From: Veronia pacifica
GTDB lineage: Bacteria; Pseudomonadota; Gammaproteobacteria; Enterobacterales; Vibrionaceae
Direction of reading: 5' to 3'
Assembly: GCF_001707825.1 (NCBI RefSeq)
Contig: NZ_LYBM01000008.1
Span: forward strand, 59,187 to 123,186
DNA: 64,000 bases
A program made the position numbers and the translations under genes. Shown here piece after piece: positions 1-12,600 of this stretch (positions are counted from its first letter, which is position 1; the number at the start of each line of letters is the position of its first letter). The notes below the pieces were generated by a model. The model ran no database searches and was not told the origin of the DNA. It worked only from the letters and a program-made list of their open reading frames with translations.

Positions 1-1778
1 ATCCGACCATTATTTTGAGTCAAGAGACCGTAAAGCAGCGTCTCTATCCCGCGATGCAAAATCAATTGTTGCTGTGTCAGATACCTTGGCTGATCGAAGA
101 CGATCACCATGCTTCAAGCCATTTTCCAGATCAAATGCCGTCAGCCGATGACGTGGTCTTTTTGCAATACACTTCCGGCTCAACGGGAAGCCCAAAAGGG
201 GTGATGGTTTCCCACCAAAATCTTCTGGCCAATCAGCTAGCGATGAAAACGATTTGGCAAAACGATGAGTCATCGGTCATTGTCAGCTGGTTGCCGCATT
301 ACCATGATATGGGCCTGATAGGCATCATTCTCCAGTCCCTGTATTCGGGGGCAACATTGGTATTGATGAGCCCTGTCTCTTTCATTCAAAAGCCAGTGCG
401 TTGGTTGCAGGCAATCAGCCATTTTGGTGGGACGAATAGCGGGGCGCCAAACTTTGCTTATGAGAGTTGTCTGCGCACAATCAGTGATCAAGCACTCAGT
501 AATTTGAACCTCAACACATGGCGTACCGCATGGAACGGCGCAGAGCCAATACACGCCGATACTCTGTATCGGTTTGGTAAGCGTTTTTCTGGATGCGGTT
601 TCGATATCGATTACATCACTCCCTCATATGGCTTGGCAGAAGGCACCCTGATTGTCAGTACGGCGAATGCAGCGTCTCAAACGCCGCTTTTATCGCTTGA
701 TAATGATCAGCTTAAGCGTGGCAAAGTGAATGTTATTTCCTCGCAACCCTTGTCTCTGCAGCAGCCTGTAGATTCAAATGCAGAACTAAAATGGGGAATC
801 GGCTGTGGCTACCCCATCCCCGGGCACGAAGTCGCTATTGTTAGCCCAAATACTCAGCAACGTTGTAATGCCAATGAAGTTGGGGAGATATGGTTTGCAG
901 GGCCGAGTGTCGCAAAAGGCTACTGGCAAAACGCAGAGGCAACAGCCGAAACATTCCACGCAACGTTCACCGATCCTCAAAGCAATATTGAAAAAGGCCC
1001 TTATTTACGCACGGGTGACTTAGGGTTTTTGCATACTGACGGTCAAGTCTATGTGGTCGGCCGCCACAAAGACATGATGATCTTCCACGGTGAAAATTAT
1101 GCACCGCAGGACATCGAACGCACCGTTGCGCTTTCCGATGATGCGTTTGTCAAAAACTCCACCGCAGCATTTTCTGTGATAGCCAATGGGGAAGAGCGGC
1201 TGGTTGTCGTCCAAGAAGTCAAGCGCAGTGCACGTAGGGCCATTGATACCCATGCACTGCTCGGATCGATACAAGCTTCTGTTGCGGAAAATCATCAACT
1301 CCCGCTTTTTGCGCTGGTGCTGATCAATGAAGCGAATCTTCCGAAGACATCGAGTGGAAAAGTACAGCGGCGTTTGAGCAAAGTGCTGTTCATTAACGAT
1401 AACTGGAATGCACTGTTCAAATGGCAGCAGTCTGAGATTGATGCCGACCAACTCCTTGACCCAAGTGCGACATTTCACAACAAGCGCTACGGGCAAATTG
1501 AACCTGATTCTTTATCAGCCAACTCGCTTTCAACCAAACAACTTATCGGGTGGATCTCTGACTGGATGAAGAGAAACCTCAATGGATGCTCAGTTGAATT
1601 TGATGAGGAGAATCGTTTTGTGGCGTTTGGGATGGATTCACAAACCTCAGCAAGAATGATTTATGAATTGGCGCAGCATACGGGTATAGAGCTCGAAGCG
1701 AGTTTATGTTGGTCGTACCCATGCCCCCGCGACTTGGCGCTTTATGTCACGGAGCAACTGCAGGGAGAGTGCGCATGA
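1..1778 (+). CDS. Fatty-acyl-AMP ligase (FAAL) with C-terminal acyl carrier domain, 5' end outside window
   Basis: Adenylate-forming loading enzyme predicted to activate a free fatty acid as acyl-AMP and pass it to its own carrier domain, starting the assembly line. The reading frame is open to the left edge, so about 100 N-terminal residues are missing; TTG at 15 is only the first start-like codon inside the window. Visible: the P-loop YTSGSTGSPKG, the RTGDLG motif, GRHKDMMIFHGENYAPQDIE, which is typical of FAALs, and the A10 lysine in LPKTSSGKVQRR. The last 85 residues form an ACP with the phosphopantetheine serine in FGMDSQ. The stop overlaps the next start (ATGA at 1775-1778), so the two are translationally coupled. 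FAAL rather than acyl-CoA ligase is inferred from the fused ACP and PKS context. Chain length cannot be read from the sequence. Confidence 0.9.
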   Translation, partial: PTIILSQETVKQRLYPAMQNQLLLCQIPWLIEDDHHASSHFPDQMPSADDVVFLQYTSGSTGSPKGVMVSHQNLLANQLAMKTIWQNDESSVIVSWLPHYHDMGLIGIILQSLYSGATLVLMSPVSFIQKPVRWLQAISHFGGTNSGAPNFAYESCLRTISDQALSNLNLNTWRTAWNGAEPIHADTLYRFGKRFSGCGFDIDYITPSYGLAEGTLIVSTANAASQTPLLSLDNDQLKRGKVNVISSQPLSLQQPVDSNAELKWGIGCGYPIPGHEVAIVSPNTQQRCNANEVGEIWFAGPSVAKGYWQNAEATAETFHATFTDPQSNIEKGPYLRTGDLGFLHTDGQVYVVGRHKDMMIFHGENYAPQDIERTVALSDDAFVKNSTAAFSVIANGEERLVVVQEVKRSARRAIDTHALLGSIQASVAENHQLPLFALVLINEANLPKTSSGKVQRRLSKVLFINDNWNALFKWQQSEIDADQLLDPSATFHNKRYGQIEPDSLSANSLSTKQLIGWISDWMKRNLNGCSVEFDEENRFVAFGMDSQTSARMIYELAQHTGIELEASLCWSYPCPRDLALYVTEQLQGECA

Positions 1779-4700
1779 ATAAGACCAAATCGGTTTGTGA
1801 TCCCATTGCGATTATCGGTAGTGCCTGTCGTTTTCCCGGTAAGGTGATAGACCTCGACAGTTATTGGCAGCTGCTCAGTGCAGGCAAATGTGCGATTAAA
1901 ACCATCCCTGATTCTCGATGGGTGCAAGAGGATATTTATTCCTGTGAGCCCCAAGCTGGGAAGAGCTATGCCGCGAAGGCGGGTTTGCTGGAATCCGTTG
2001 ATAGATTTGATGCTGACTTTTTGCGCTGACCGCGGAAGAGGCGAAGGCCATGGATCCTCAGCAGCGCATGCTACTTGAGGCTGCCTGGCATGCGCTGGAA
2101 GACGCAGGACAGCTAAACGACAGTCAGTTACGTGAGAACACCGGGCTGAGCATAGGCATCAGCACCGATGACTACGCGCATCTTTGTTCCCACACCCACT
2201 CTTTGGATGCTGTCGAGCCTTACGATTTTTTGGGAACAATGCGTTCAATCAGCGCTGGACGGGTTGCGTACCATCTTGACCTTCAAGGGCCGGTCATGCA
2301 AATGGATACCGCCTGTTCCTCATCGATGATGGCGATCCACAATGCGTGTCAGAGTTTGCGATTACACGAAGCCGACTGCATGTTAGCGGGCGGTATCAAT
2401 CTCTTGCTATCACCACAAATGATGGTTGCACTCAGTCAGTTCAAAGCACTATCACCAACCGATTGTTGTCGGGTGTTTGACAGTTCTGCCGATGGTTATG
2501 TGCGTGGCGAAGGCTATGGCGTGGTTGTCTTGAAGCGACTGAGTGACGCCGAGGCAAACAATGACAATATTATCGCAGTGATCAGAGGATCGGCAGTTAA
2601 TCATGATGGTGCCAGCAATGGATTGACTGCACCAAATGGACAAGCGCAAAAAAGGGTAATTCAACGCGCGTTAAAGCAATCAAATATTGATGCATCACAG
2701 GTGAACTATGTAGAAGCACACGGCACTGGCACTTTGCTGGGTGATCCTGTTGAAGTGAATACACTGATCGAATGTTACGGCAAACATCGAGAGCAGACAG
2801 ACACACTTTATCTCGGGTCGGTAAAGAGTGTCATTGGGCATTTGGAGGCTGCAGCGGGTGTGGCTAGTTTGTTAAAAGTGTGTTCATGTCTGAAGCACGA
2901 GCACCTCTCTCAGAATCTCTATTTTGAAAGCCCAAATCCACACATCAGCTGGCAAAAAGCGCCAATCGATGTGGTCGATGTGCTACTCCCCTGGCCCAAA
3001 CCCAATTCGGGAGGCCTAAGAACGGCAGCCATCAGCGCCTTTGGTTTCAGTGGCAGTAATGTTCACCTGATTGTGCAGGAATATTGTAGTGAACAGGCGG
3101 CTTCTCAAGCGACCTCGCCTAAAGCGTTTCTTTTTCCGTTGTCTGCAAAGTCTCAAGATGCCCTTATTAAATTGGTCAATGCCTGGCGTTCAGCGCCTTA
3201 TCTGCAACCGCAAGATGGCCAGCCTAGTTTTGAGAGGGTAGCCTTTTCTGCGGCAGTAAAACGTCCCTCTTTAAAGCACCGTTTATTGCTACTTGCCTCT
3301 GATTACGGAGATCTTCAGCGTCAACTGGATGATTGGCAGCCAGACGGAGACGGACTTTGCTTTCCTATCGGCGATCTTCCTGCACACCTGCAGCAGTCAG
3401 CAACACGGTATCTTGCTGGCGAGGACATGGATTGGGCTCAATATTTCAGGGTACAGGGTGTCGAAGATGTGTTGCCATGTCGCCTGCCTATTTATCCGTT
3501 TCAAGAAAAACGATTCTGGCCGGACAGTATCTACGACTTCACTGCACCTAACACAATCTCTGACACTGTTCAGCACCAACCTGAAATCATTAAAAAAACC
3601 GGCCCTATAGCACCACGTTATCGTTTGTCGTGGCAAAGATTTGAGCCGTTACCTGCGTCCAATCGTCAGCCTTTGAAACTGTGTTTGGTGACTGATTCTT
3701 TGAATTCTGTTTGGATTGATGGTCTGCGAAAACAAAATTGCACGGTAGATGTCCAACGGCACAGTCAGTATCTAAATCAACCACATCAAACGACTGACTA
3801 TGATGTGGTACTGGTGAGCATTGAAAACGATGTCAGTGATATCAATGAACTTATCTCGGATGTGTGGACGATCGCGCGCTCAAAAGCTGCACTAGGGACC
3901 AATAGCAGTGCGCTTTGGTTCTGCACCGAAAATGCGCAAATGCTGAATGACAAAGACGCACCTGCAACACTTGCTGGGCCTGCTGTGTGGGGCATGATGC
4001 GCTCATTGCGTCTGGAGTTAGGCAAGCATTGGGGAGGCTTGATTGATTGTGATACTAGCACCAGCAACGACGCTACCTTACTCAATGACGCTACCTTGTT
4101 CAATATTGTGGCCAGTACTCAAAACTGTTCTCCAGACCAAACCCTAAGTAACGACATAGAAGACCAATATTTGATTCGCGATGGTAAGTGTTATGTACCA
4201 CGTTTACTTCCACTCCCGTCGCTGCCGAAAAAAGAAATAACCCCAAGCATTTCGTTTGGTCGGGCGGCCTGTTTAATTACCGGAGGTACGGGCTCGCTTG
4301 GGCTGGATGTCGCTGAATACCTTATTCAGCAAGGATCCACTCACTTAGTGTTGGCTTCCCGACGTGGCGAAGCTGCTCTTGAAAACGACAAAAGCATTGC
4401 AATGCGTGTCGGTCAGTGGCGCGCAAGAGGGATAAGAATTGACCTTGTTTCTGTCGATGTAGGAAACCTTCAAGAAGCAACATCGTTGTTTGACATGCTG
4501 CAAGACACTGGTGTCGAACTGCAGGGAATTATTCATGCAGCGGGCAATATCGAAAAACAGAGTCTCGTGAAACCGTTGGATCAGAGTGCAGTAGAAAGCA
4601 TTCTCAACACCAAGGTGAAAGGGGCTGAACACCTGTATACATTGAGTCAGAATTTGCCACTTGAGTTTCTTTGGTTCTTCTCGTCAGTGACAGCAGTATG

Positions 4701-7700
4701 GGGAATGAAGTACCTGCCACTCTATGGAGCCGCTAATGCGTGTCTTGATGCCTTGGCGGTAAAGAGACACTGCGAAGGCTTGCCTGCGCTCAGCATCAAT
4801 TGGGGCAGATTTGCAACCAATGGCATGGTCAGTGCTGAAGATGCAGAAGCTCTGGATCTGTTTGGTATAGACCCAATGCCCGTTTCCTCTGCGTTTTCCG
4901 CAATGCTGAAGAGCCAGAGAGAGAAGCTGCCTCAGGTAACGGTTATAGATGCCAAATGGCAGCAGTTCAGTGAAAGCTTCGGACATTTGGCGAGTGTGTC
5001 CCTATTCGATCAATTGTTGAACCAACCTGATTCAACCACAGCCAAACATATTGTTGCAACAAAGGCCGTTTCAGAATGGTCTCAGTCGGAGCTTGAGGAT
5101 TATCTTCATCAGGTGGTTGCTCGCGAAATGCATCAATCACAAGGTGATATAGATATTGATGCAAACCTGTTTACCCTCGGGCTTAACTCCCTGCTTGCTT
5201 TGAAGATACGTAAATGCTTTAACGATGACCTGAAGCAAGAAACGACGCAGAAGCTCTTTTTCGAAGCGCAATCTATTTGTGATTTGGCTGCTTACCTATG
5301 GCCGCTAATCAACGATAGAGCGACGGAAAAAAATGTCGATACAGTCGATTACACTCGTGGAAAAATAGCTTTCCTATTTAGTGGGCAAGGCAGTCAATAC
5401 GCAGGTATGGGGCAAGCATTTTATGCGTATTTTCCTGTGTTCAAGGAAGCAGTGGATAGCTGCTGCGAGTATTTGAATAGTCATTTGGCACTGGATTTTA
5501 AAGCGATTCTTTTCAGTGACGACCCAGCCCTATTAAAGCGGACTGAATATGTGCAGCCCGCGCTATTTGTTGTTGAGTATTCGCTTGCAAAACTCTGGCA
5601 GTCACGCGGTGTGGAGGCGGACTACCTCATTGGTCATAGCGTTGGCGAATATGTAGCTGCCTGTCTGGCTGGGGTGTTTTCTTTACAGGATGCGCTGCGC
5701 TTAATAAGTTTACGTGGTCAGTTGATGCAGTCTTTGCCGTCAGGTGGCGTAATGGCCGCGATTTATTGTGCAGAGAGCCTATTGCCCGCGAGGCCGGATA
5801 ACATCTCCATTGCTGCGGTCAACAGCCCCAAACAATTGGTGCTTTCCGGTCCTCAGGACGCATTGTCTGAATATTGTCAGGCATTGAATCGCAACAATAT
5901 TCCCGTTCAGTATCTCTCAGTCAGTCATGCTTTCCACTCTTCGCTTATGCGACCAATGATGGAACGCTTCCGAGCTGCCGCTGAAAGCATTCAATATTCG
6001 CTACCTCAATGCCCAGTGATATCAAATATTGATGGGCTTCCAGCAGGCGAAAACATTGCCTGCGCCGATTATTGGGTGGCGCATGTTGAGGCGAGTGTGA
6101 GATTTGGTGCCAGTGTTGAATACGCCTATCAAAAAGGATGTCGGCAGTTTATCGAAGTTGGACCTGGCCAGATACTGACCCCTCTTGCACAGCAATCTCT
6201 GAATGTTAGAGACGCCTGTTCTTACTTTAATTCAATGGCAGAGGAGTCAGTCGCGGTTGATAAATTCCAACAGCAACTGACAATGCTGGCTAAGAATAAA
6301 CGTCAGCCAAGTTCCGATTCTGTTGAGTATGAATATCCATGGCTTGATGCTCCTGAGCTTACCCACAACCAAGAAGAACGTTTTGAGCCTTTCCCACTGA
6401 CAGAGATGCAGCAGGCTTATTGGCTTGGTCGCCACAATGCGGTTTCAGACGGCGAGGTGGCGATTCATCTTTATCTTGAGATGGACATAAAACACCTAGA
6501 TGCCAAGAGACTGATTAACGCCTGGCAGAAACTTGTTACCCGCCACGACATGATGAGAGCGTTGGTGAATACAGATGGCCAGCAACAAGTTATTCAAAAT
6601 GCGCCAGTCTTTAAAGTCATGGAAGCACTACAAATTGACACAGAAAAGTCTCAGCGCGATTTCTACTTGGATGCAGTCAGAACCGAGCTATCTCACCAGA
6701 ATGCAGATCTCAGTCGGTGGCCGCAGTCGGACCTAAGAATTACACACCTTCCTGGGTATATTTCTCGTGTTCATATCAGCCTTGATGGATGGTGTATAGA
6801 TGGCTGGAGTTACCAAGTCTTATTTCACGAATTTCATCGCCTTTACCATAACCCGGATACAGCACTTCCAGCACTGGACATTACTTTCCGTGATTACGTC
6901 ATGGCACTTCAGAAGTTGGAAAAAAGCGATATCTACAAAAAAAGGTTAAACGACTGGCGTCAAAAACTGCCGGAACTTCCAGATGCACCGATGCTTCCAA
7001 TGGCGAGCGGCAATGAGAGGAAAAAACATTTTGAGCGTTGGCAGCATGAGCTGGATGAGACCTCACACATTGCATTCAAAAAACAAGCAACTGAGAACCG
7101 ATTAACCCCCGCAGTGACGATGCTGGCCGCTTATGCGTGGGTACTCAGTCGATGGAGTGAGAGTCCAGACATCACATTGAATGTTCCCCGTTTTAACCGC
7201 TTACCGATACATAAGGACGTCAATCGATTAGTGGGGGAGTTTGCAACATTCACTCTGGTTGCGTGCCGTAGAGGTCCAGAAACGCGATTCGTCGATTTTG
7301 CTTTGAGTCTACAAGAACAGTTGTGGGAAGACATGGAAAATCCATGGGTACCCGGCGTCACCTTGTTACGCGAATTATCCAGAATAAAGCAAAAACCCAA
7401 TATCATCATGCCTTTCGTTTTCACAAACATGCCTGAAGAGACACTTGATGGCGAACGTCTGGAATTATTGAATCAATGGAGTGACGACGCAGAGATTCCT
7501 TTCTTCCTGACACAAACACCTCAGGTCTGGATAGATTGCCAATACCACGAGGTAAATGGCGGGCTCTTGATTTTCTGGGATGCAATGGCTGGACTCTTTG
7601 AGCCCGGATTGCTTGATACCTTGTTTGAGCATTTTGTCTCCTTCATTGAGCAACTAGCGATCAGCGAACAGGCATGGCAGCTCAGCAGCCTGAGTCTCAT

Positions 7701-9615
7701 CAAAAGTGACACCCCTGATGATCTTATTACGGATTTAACCGAAGAGGATTTCTATCAACAATTTCTGACTCAAGTCAAAGCAAGACCAGATGCAATGGCA
7801 GTGCTGACTGATAATCAGCACCTGAGTTATCGCCAACTTGATATACAGGTTCGTTATTGGGCTGTTCGTTTAGCCGAGGCCAAACAACAGTCTGATATTG
7901 AAGCGCCTGTCGCCATCATCATGGAGAAGGGATGGCAGCAAGTTGTAGCAGTGATGGCAACGCTGGCGAGTGGTTCGACATGTCTGCCCATTGATCCTGA
8001 TCTACCATCAGCCCGCCTGAACTATATGCTTGAGCATGCGGGAGTGAAGGTGGTGTTAACACAGCATCACCTTGCCGAGTCCCTCACACCTTTCTCTATT
8101 AATTGCCTAGTGATTGAATCACCGATTCAGGATGAATCTGTAGGGACACTGCTAACCGATGAAGATATTCCGTCCTGCGCTGAGCTAGCTTTTATTATCT
8201 ATACATCAGGTTCAACTGGTTTACCCAAAGCAGTCATGCTGAATCAAGCTGGTGTTGCCAATGCCATCACTTATGCAAAGCAGCGTTTTAACTTGGATGA
8301 CAGCGATCGTCTGCTGGCGTTAACACCACTTCACCATGATATGGCGCTTTTTGATGTGCTGGGTGGGCTGTCTTCTGGAGCTGGCATCGTGATCCCCGAT
8401 GCTGCTAAGCGCAAAGATCCGGAGCATTGGTTGTCACTGATGGCGACTTATCAGGTGTCAGTCTGGAACAGTGTACCCGCAATGATGGATATGCTGCTTA
8501 GGGTGTGTCGGGTAAAGCCTGCTTTTGCGCGTGATTGTTGCAGTTATTTACGTTGTTGCATTCTGGGGGGGGACTGGATTTCGTTAGCCATTCCTAGGCA
8601 GCTCAGGCAGTTAAATCCCGAAATGCGTATTTTCAGTGTTGGAGGGCCAACAGAGACATCCGTATGGAATGTGATGTATGAAGTTGAGGCTATTAACCCG
8701 GAATGGAGGAGCATTCCGTACGGAAAGCCCATCTCGAATAATCGCTACTATGTACTCAATGGGCTGATGGAGGAGTGTCCAACTGGGGTGCAGGGTGAGC
8801 TTTATGCCGCAGGTATCGGACTTGCTAATGGATACCTCGGGGATCCTGAAAAATCGGGCTCGGTATTTATCACACACCCGGAAACTGGAGAGCGGATTTA
8901 TCGAACTGATGACCTCGGTCGTTGGATGCCTGACGGTAACCTCGAATTTATGGGACGCCGTGACAATCAGGTTCAAATCGCGGGCTACCGTATCGAATTG
9001 GGTGAAATTGAATCTGTACTGCTGAAGCAACCTGAAATAGAGCGAGCGCTGGGGATGCTGCATGGGCAGGACGAGCTTGTTCAACTGGCTGTCGTTTATG
9101 TTTGCAAGCACGGTCAGGATGTTAGCTCAAATGATCTAAAAGAACGGCTAAGCCTTGAATTGCCTTCAGCGATGATACCGAAGAAGTGGTTAGCGGTAGA
9201 GTCGATGCCACTGACCGCAAACGGAAAAGTCGACCGGCGTTTGTTGCAAGAGACACTCTCGCAGAGCGACAGCGCACCATCAATGTCTCATCAGTTACCC
9301 GCCGATGATATAGAAGCCAGTCTGGCGGAGCTCTGGCAGGAGGCGCTGAAGCGCGATGCCATTGGCGTTCAAGAGAACTTCTTTGAAGCGGGCGGCAACT
9401 CTTTAATCGCCACAGAGTTATTCCTGAAAATTCGGGCGAGCTTTCCGGCTGTTAACACTGTAATCACACTCTACGAATACCCAACCATCTCGTCATTGGC
9501 AGGTTTTGTTCACCGCCAAACCTCTCAATCATCAAAAAATAAAACAGAAAAAGTCCTACATGAAAGGGGGCAGAAGCGTCGCCAGAAACTCAGGGCGAAG
9601 CAGCGCATTTCATAA
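1775..9615 (+). CDS. Hybrid PKS-NRPS 1: KS-KR-ACP-AT-Cy-A-PCP (frameshifted in KS)
   Basis: Extends the FAAL-bound acyl chain by one ketide, reduces it and adds one amino acid. Restored protein about 2613 aa. Approximate order: KS 9-430 (DTACSSS, EAHGTGT, IGHLEAA), KS-to-AT linker joined directly to a post-AT linker (LPIYPFQEKRFW), KR 608-1068 (GGTGSLG, Ser-Tyr-Asn intact, LPLYGAAN), ACP 1098-1178 (LGLNSL), AT 1193-1480 (GHSVGEY; HAFH, malonyl type), Cy 1533-1965 (DGWCIDGWS fits DxxxxDxxS), A 1988-2490 (YTSGSTGLPKA), PCP 2508-2582 (GGNSL). The AT lies after the ACP rather than between KS and KR. The frame breaks at the T5 run 2018-2022: the first 84 codons end at TGA 2027, and the second frame is open from there on (first ATG at 2050). 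One extra T restores the conserved DFFALTAEEAK. The A-domain code reads D-M-F-N-I-G-V-V-W; substrate uncertain (Cys, Thr or Ser). Confidence 0.9.
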
Positions 9616-9640
9616 CATTAATTCTCGGAGGGACGGAAAT

Positions 9641-12600
9641 ATGAGTGAACCAGATATCACGATGAGTGTTGCGATTATCGGCATGGCAGGACGTTTCCCT
9701 GGCGCCGATACAGTTAACACGTTTTGGCAAAATCTTTGTGAAAAGAAAGACGTTCGCGAGCAATTTACTGATGAACAATTGAAAGCATCAAATCTGTCTG
9801 ATGAAGCGAGCCGATTCAGTGATTTTGTCACTAAAGGGTATCGACTGAATGACGTCGACCAGTTTGCGGCGAGCTTTTTTGATATCACGCCGCGACAGGC
9901 GAAGATGATTGATCCTCAGCAACGTCTATTTTTGGAAACGACCTGGCAGGCACTGGAGGATGCTGGGTATGTACCTGACGAGTACCCCGGCCATGTTGGC
10001 GTTTATGCGGGTGCGAATTTCAATAACTATATATTCAACGTTGCCGATCACTTTGATCTTCGCGATATCGATGTCTATCTCGAAGCAATGATTGCTAACG
10101 ATAAGGATTATCTGACATCTCGTGTTTCGCACAAACTAAACCTGACGGGGCCAGCAATCACTGTGCTCACCTCTTGTTCGTCATCATTGGCGGCGATTGC
10201 AACTGCGTATCAGTCCCTATTAGATTACCAATGTGACATGGCGATTGCTGGTGGCGTTGGTCTTAACATACCTCAAGAGCGTGGATACCGATTCTACAAA
10301 GAAGGTGGTTTGTCAAAAGATGCTGCATGCCATGCGTTTGATGCGGACGGCACTGGCGTAATTCATGGCAACGGTGTGGGCGTTATCATCATGAAGCGCC
10401 TTGAAGATGCCATAGAAGATGGCGATAACATTTCGGCTGTGATTAAAGCGGCTGCCATCAACAACGATGGCGCGAAAAAGGTCGCTTATGCAGCACCAAG
10501 CGTTGATGGGCAATCAGATGTTATCCGAGAAACGCTGGCGATGGCTGATATCCGGCCCGAATCTATTCGATTTATTGAGGCGCACGGAACAGGCACACCT
10601 GTGGGTGACCCTATTGAGTTTACCGCAATCAAGCGTGCTTATGGGCTAACCTCACCGCATTCAACCCACTCTGGCAATAATCCGCGCTGTGCGCTTGGAT
10701 CAGTAAAAACCAACATAGGGCATTTGGGCGCAGCTTCGGGTGTCGCAGGTGTTATCAAAGCCGCGCTGGCGCTTAAACATCGTCAATTACCTCCCTTGAT
10801 GCATTTTTCCTCGCCAAACCCCGAGCTTGGCCTCGAAAATACCCCGTTTTACGTGAATACCGCTTTAGAGGACTGGAGCAGTGAAACGTGGGATCAACCG
10901 GTAAACGCAGCAGTTAGCTCATTTGGAATTGGCGGGACAAATGTTCACCTGATTTTGCAAGAGATGCACTCAGCCGACAAAAAGCCAGTGGATGATGCCC
11001 CTCATTCTTCAACAATTTTCCCCCTCTCGGCAAAGTCCAAAGAGGCCCTTCAAGCTCAGGCTGATCAGTTACTCGATTATTTGACCAAGAACCCTGACAC
11101 ACAGTTCAACGACATTGCCTTCACGCTGCAACGCGGAAGGAAAGCTTTCCCTCATCGACGATTTATCGTAAGTCAGCACCGTGATGACTTGATCAAAAAA
11201 CTGGGTGCTAAACCTACGCGAGGTCAGGTTGCGGAAATTAACGCGCAGAATGCGATAAGTAAAACGGCGTTTATGTTCCCCGGTGTTGGTGACCAATATG
11301 TGGGCATGGGAGCGGATTTATACCGAGAGCAAATACCATTTCGTGATGCCATCGATACCTGTGCGAACATTTTGCTGCCACTGCTAGAACTCGATATTCG
11401 TGATGTACTTTACCCCAGTGATACCGGTAGAGCGTTGGCAGAATCTCAGTTAAATCAGCCTGAAATCGGCATGGCTTGCCTCGTCTCACTTCAACATGCA
11501 CTGGTTGAGCAGTTAGCCGCATGGGGCATTGCCCCAGACAAACTTATCGGCCATAGCCTCGGCGAATATTGCGCGGCGTTAACGGCGGGCGTTTTCTCAC
11601 TTGAGCAAGCTCTCTCTTTGGTTGTATTCCGCGGGCGCTTGATCCGGCAATGCATGCCGGGTGGCATGCTGGTGGTGAGTCAGGATTCGTCTGAACTGCA
11701 AGGATCGTTGCCGGGCTCGCTTTCCCTCGCCGTGGTCAATGCGCCAAATCTTTGTATGGTCTCTGGCCCGTTGGCTGAGATTAATGCATTTGAGCAAGAA
11801 CTGAAGGCGGACAAAACTGGTTTCCATCGCTTGCCCGGCGAAAGAGCAGGCCATTCCAGCACGCTAGATCCTATATTGAGTGAGTTTCACGAGTTTGTGC
11901 AAAGCATGAACTTACAAGCACCTTCCATTCCCTTTGTGTCCAACGTAACAGGCACATTCATTACGCCTGAGCAGGCCGTATCACCGGACTATTGGGTTCG
12001 TCATCTTCGAGAGACTGTGCTGTTCCATCAGGGATTGTCGGTGATCATGCAAGACGAGCAAGCGGTGCTGTTCGAGCTCGGTGCAGGACGCGGTTTGACG
12101 ACAATGGCGAAGCGCCACCCCGAGTTTGGACGCAAGCGCAAAATTATTCCGACGATGCGAAGTGCGGATAAAGCGCTCAATGACAACGACGTACTTAATG
12201 AAGCATTAGGTACCTTATGGTTGACTGGTTTACCCATCGACTGGGGAAAAGTCAGAGCAACAGCTGTCAATGAAGGTGCTGTCGGCAAGCGGACAGCGTT
12301 ACCCACTTATCCCTTCGAACGAGAGTCTTATTGGCTTGAGCGTAAACGCCACAATGGACATGGCCAACACAGTGAAACACCTTCCGGTAGCGTCACTCTC
12401 GAGAAGCGTGCAGATATGGCGAGCTGGTTTTATGCACCTTCTTGGCAGCAGCGCCCCAAGCGTGTCGAGGTGCCGTCGACAAAGGCGCGGTGTTATCTGG
12501 TGTTCAATCGCGATCAGTCGGTGTTGAACGAACTAAAAGAACAACACGAGACAAGAGGCGATAACGTCATCACTGTCGATTGGGCAGAGACCTATTGTCG

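Noticed and set aside
2011..2030. Programmed -1 frameshift at the T5 run in PKS1
   Set aside because: GAC-TTT-TTG does not allow good re-pairing of both tRNAs, there is no clear downstream pseudoknot, and similar one-base losses occur in unrelated genes here.
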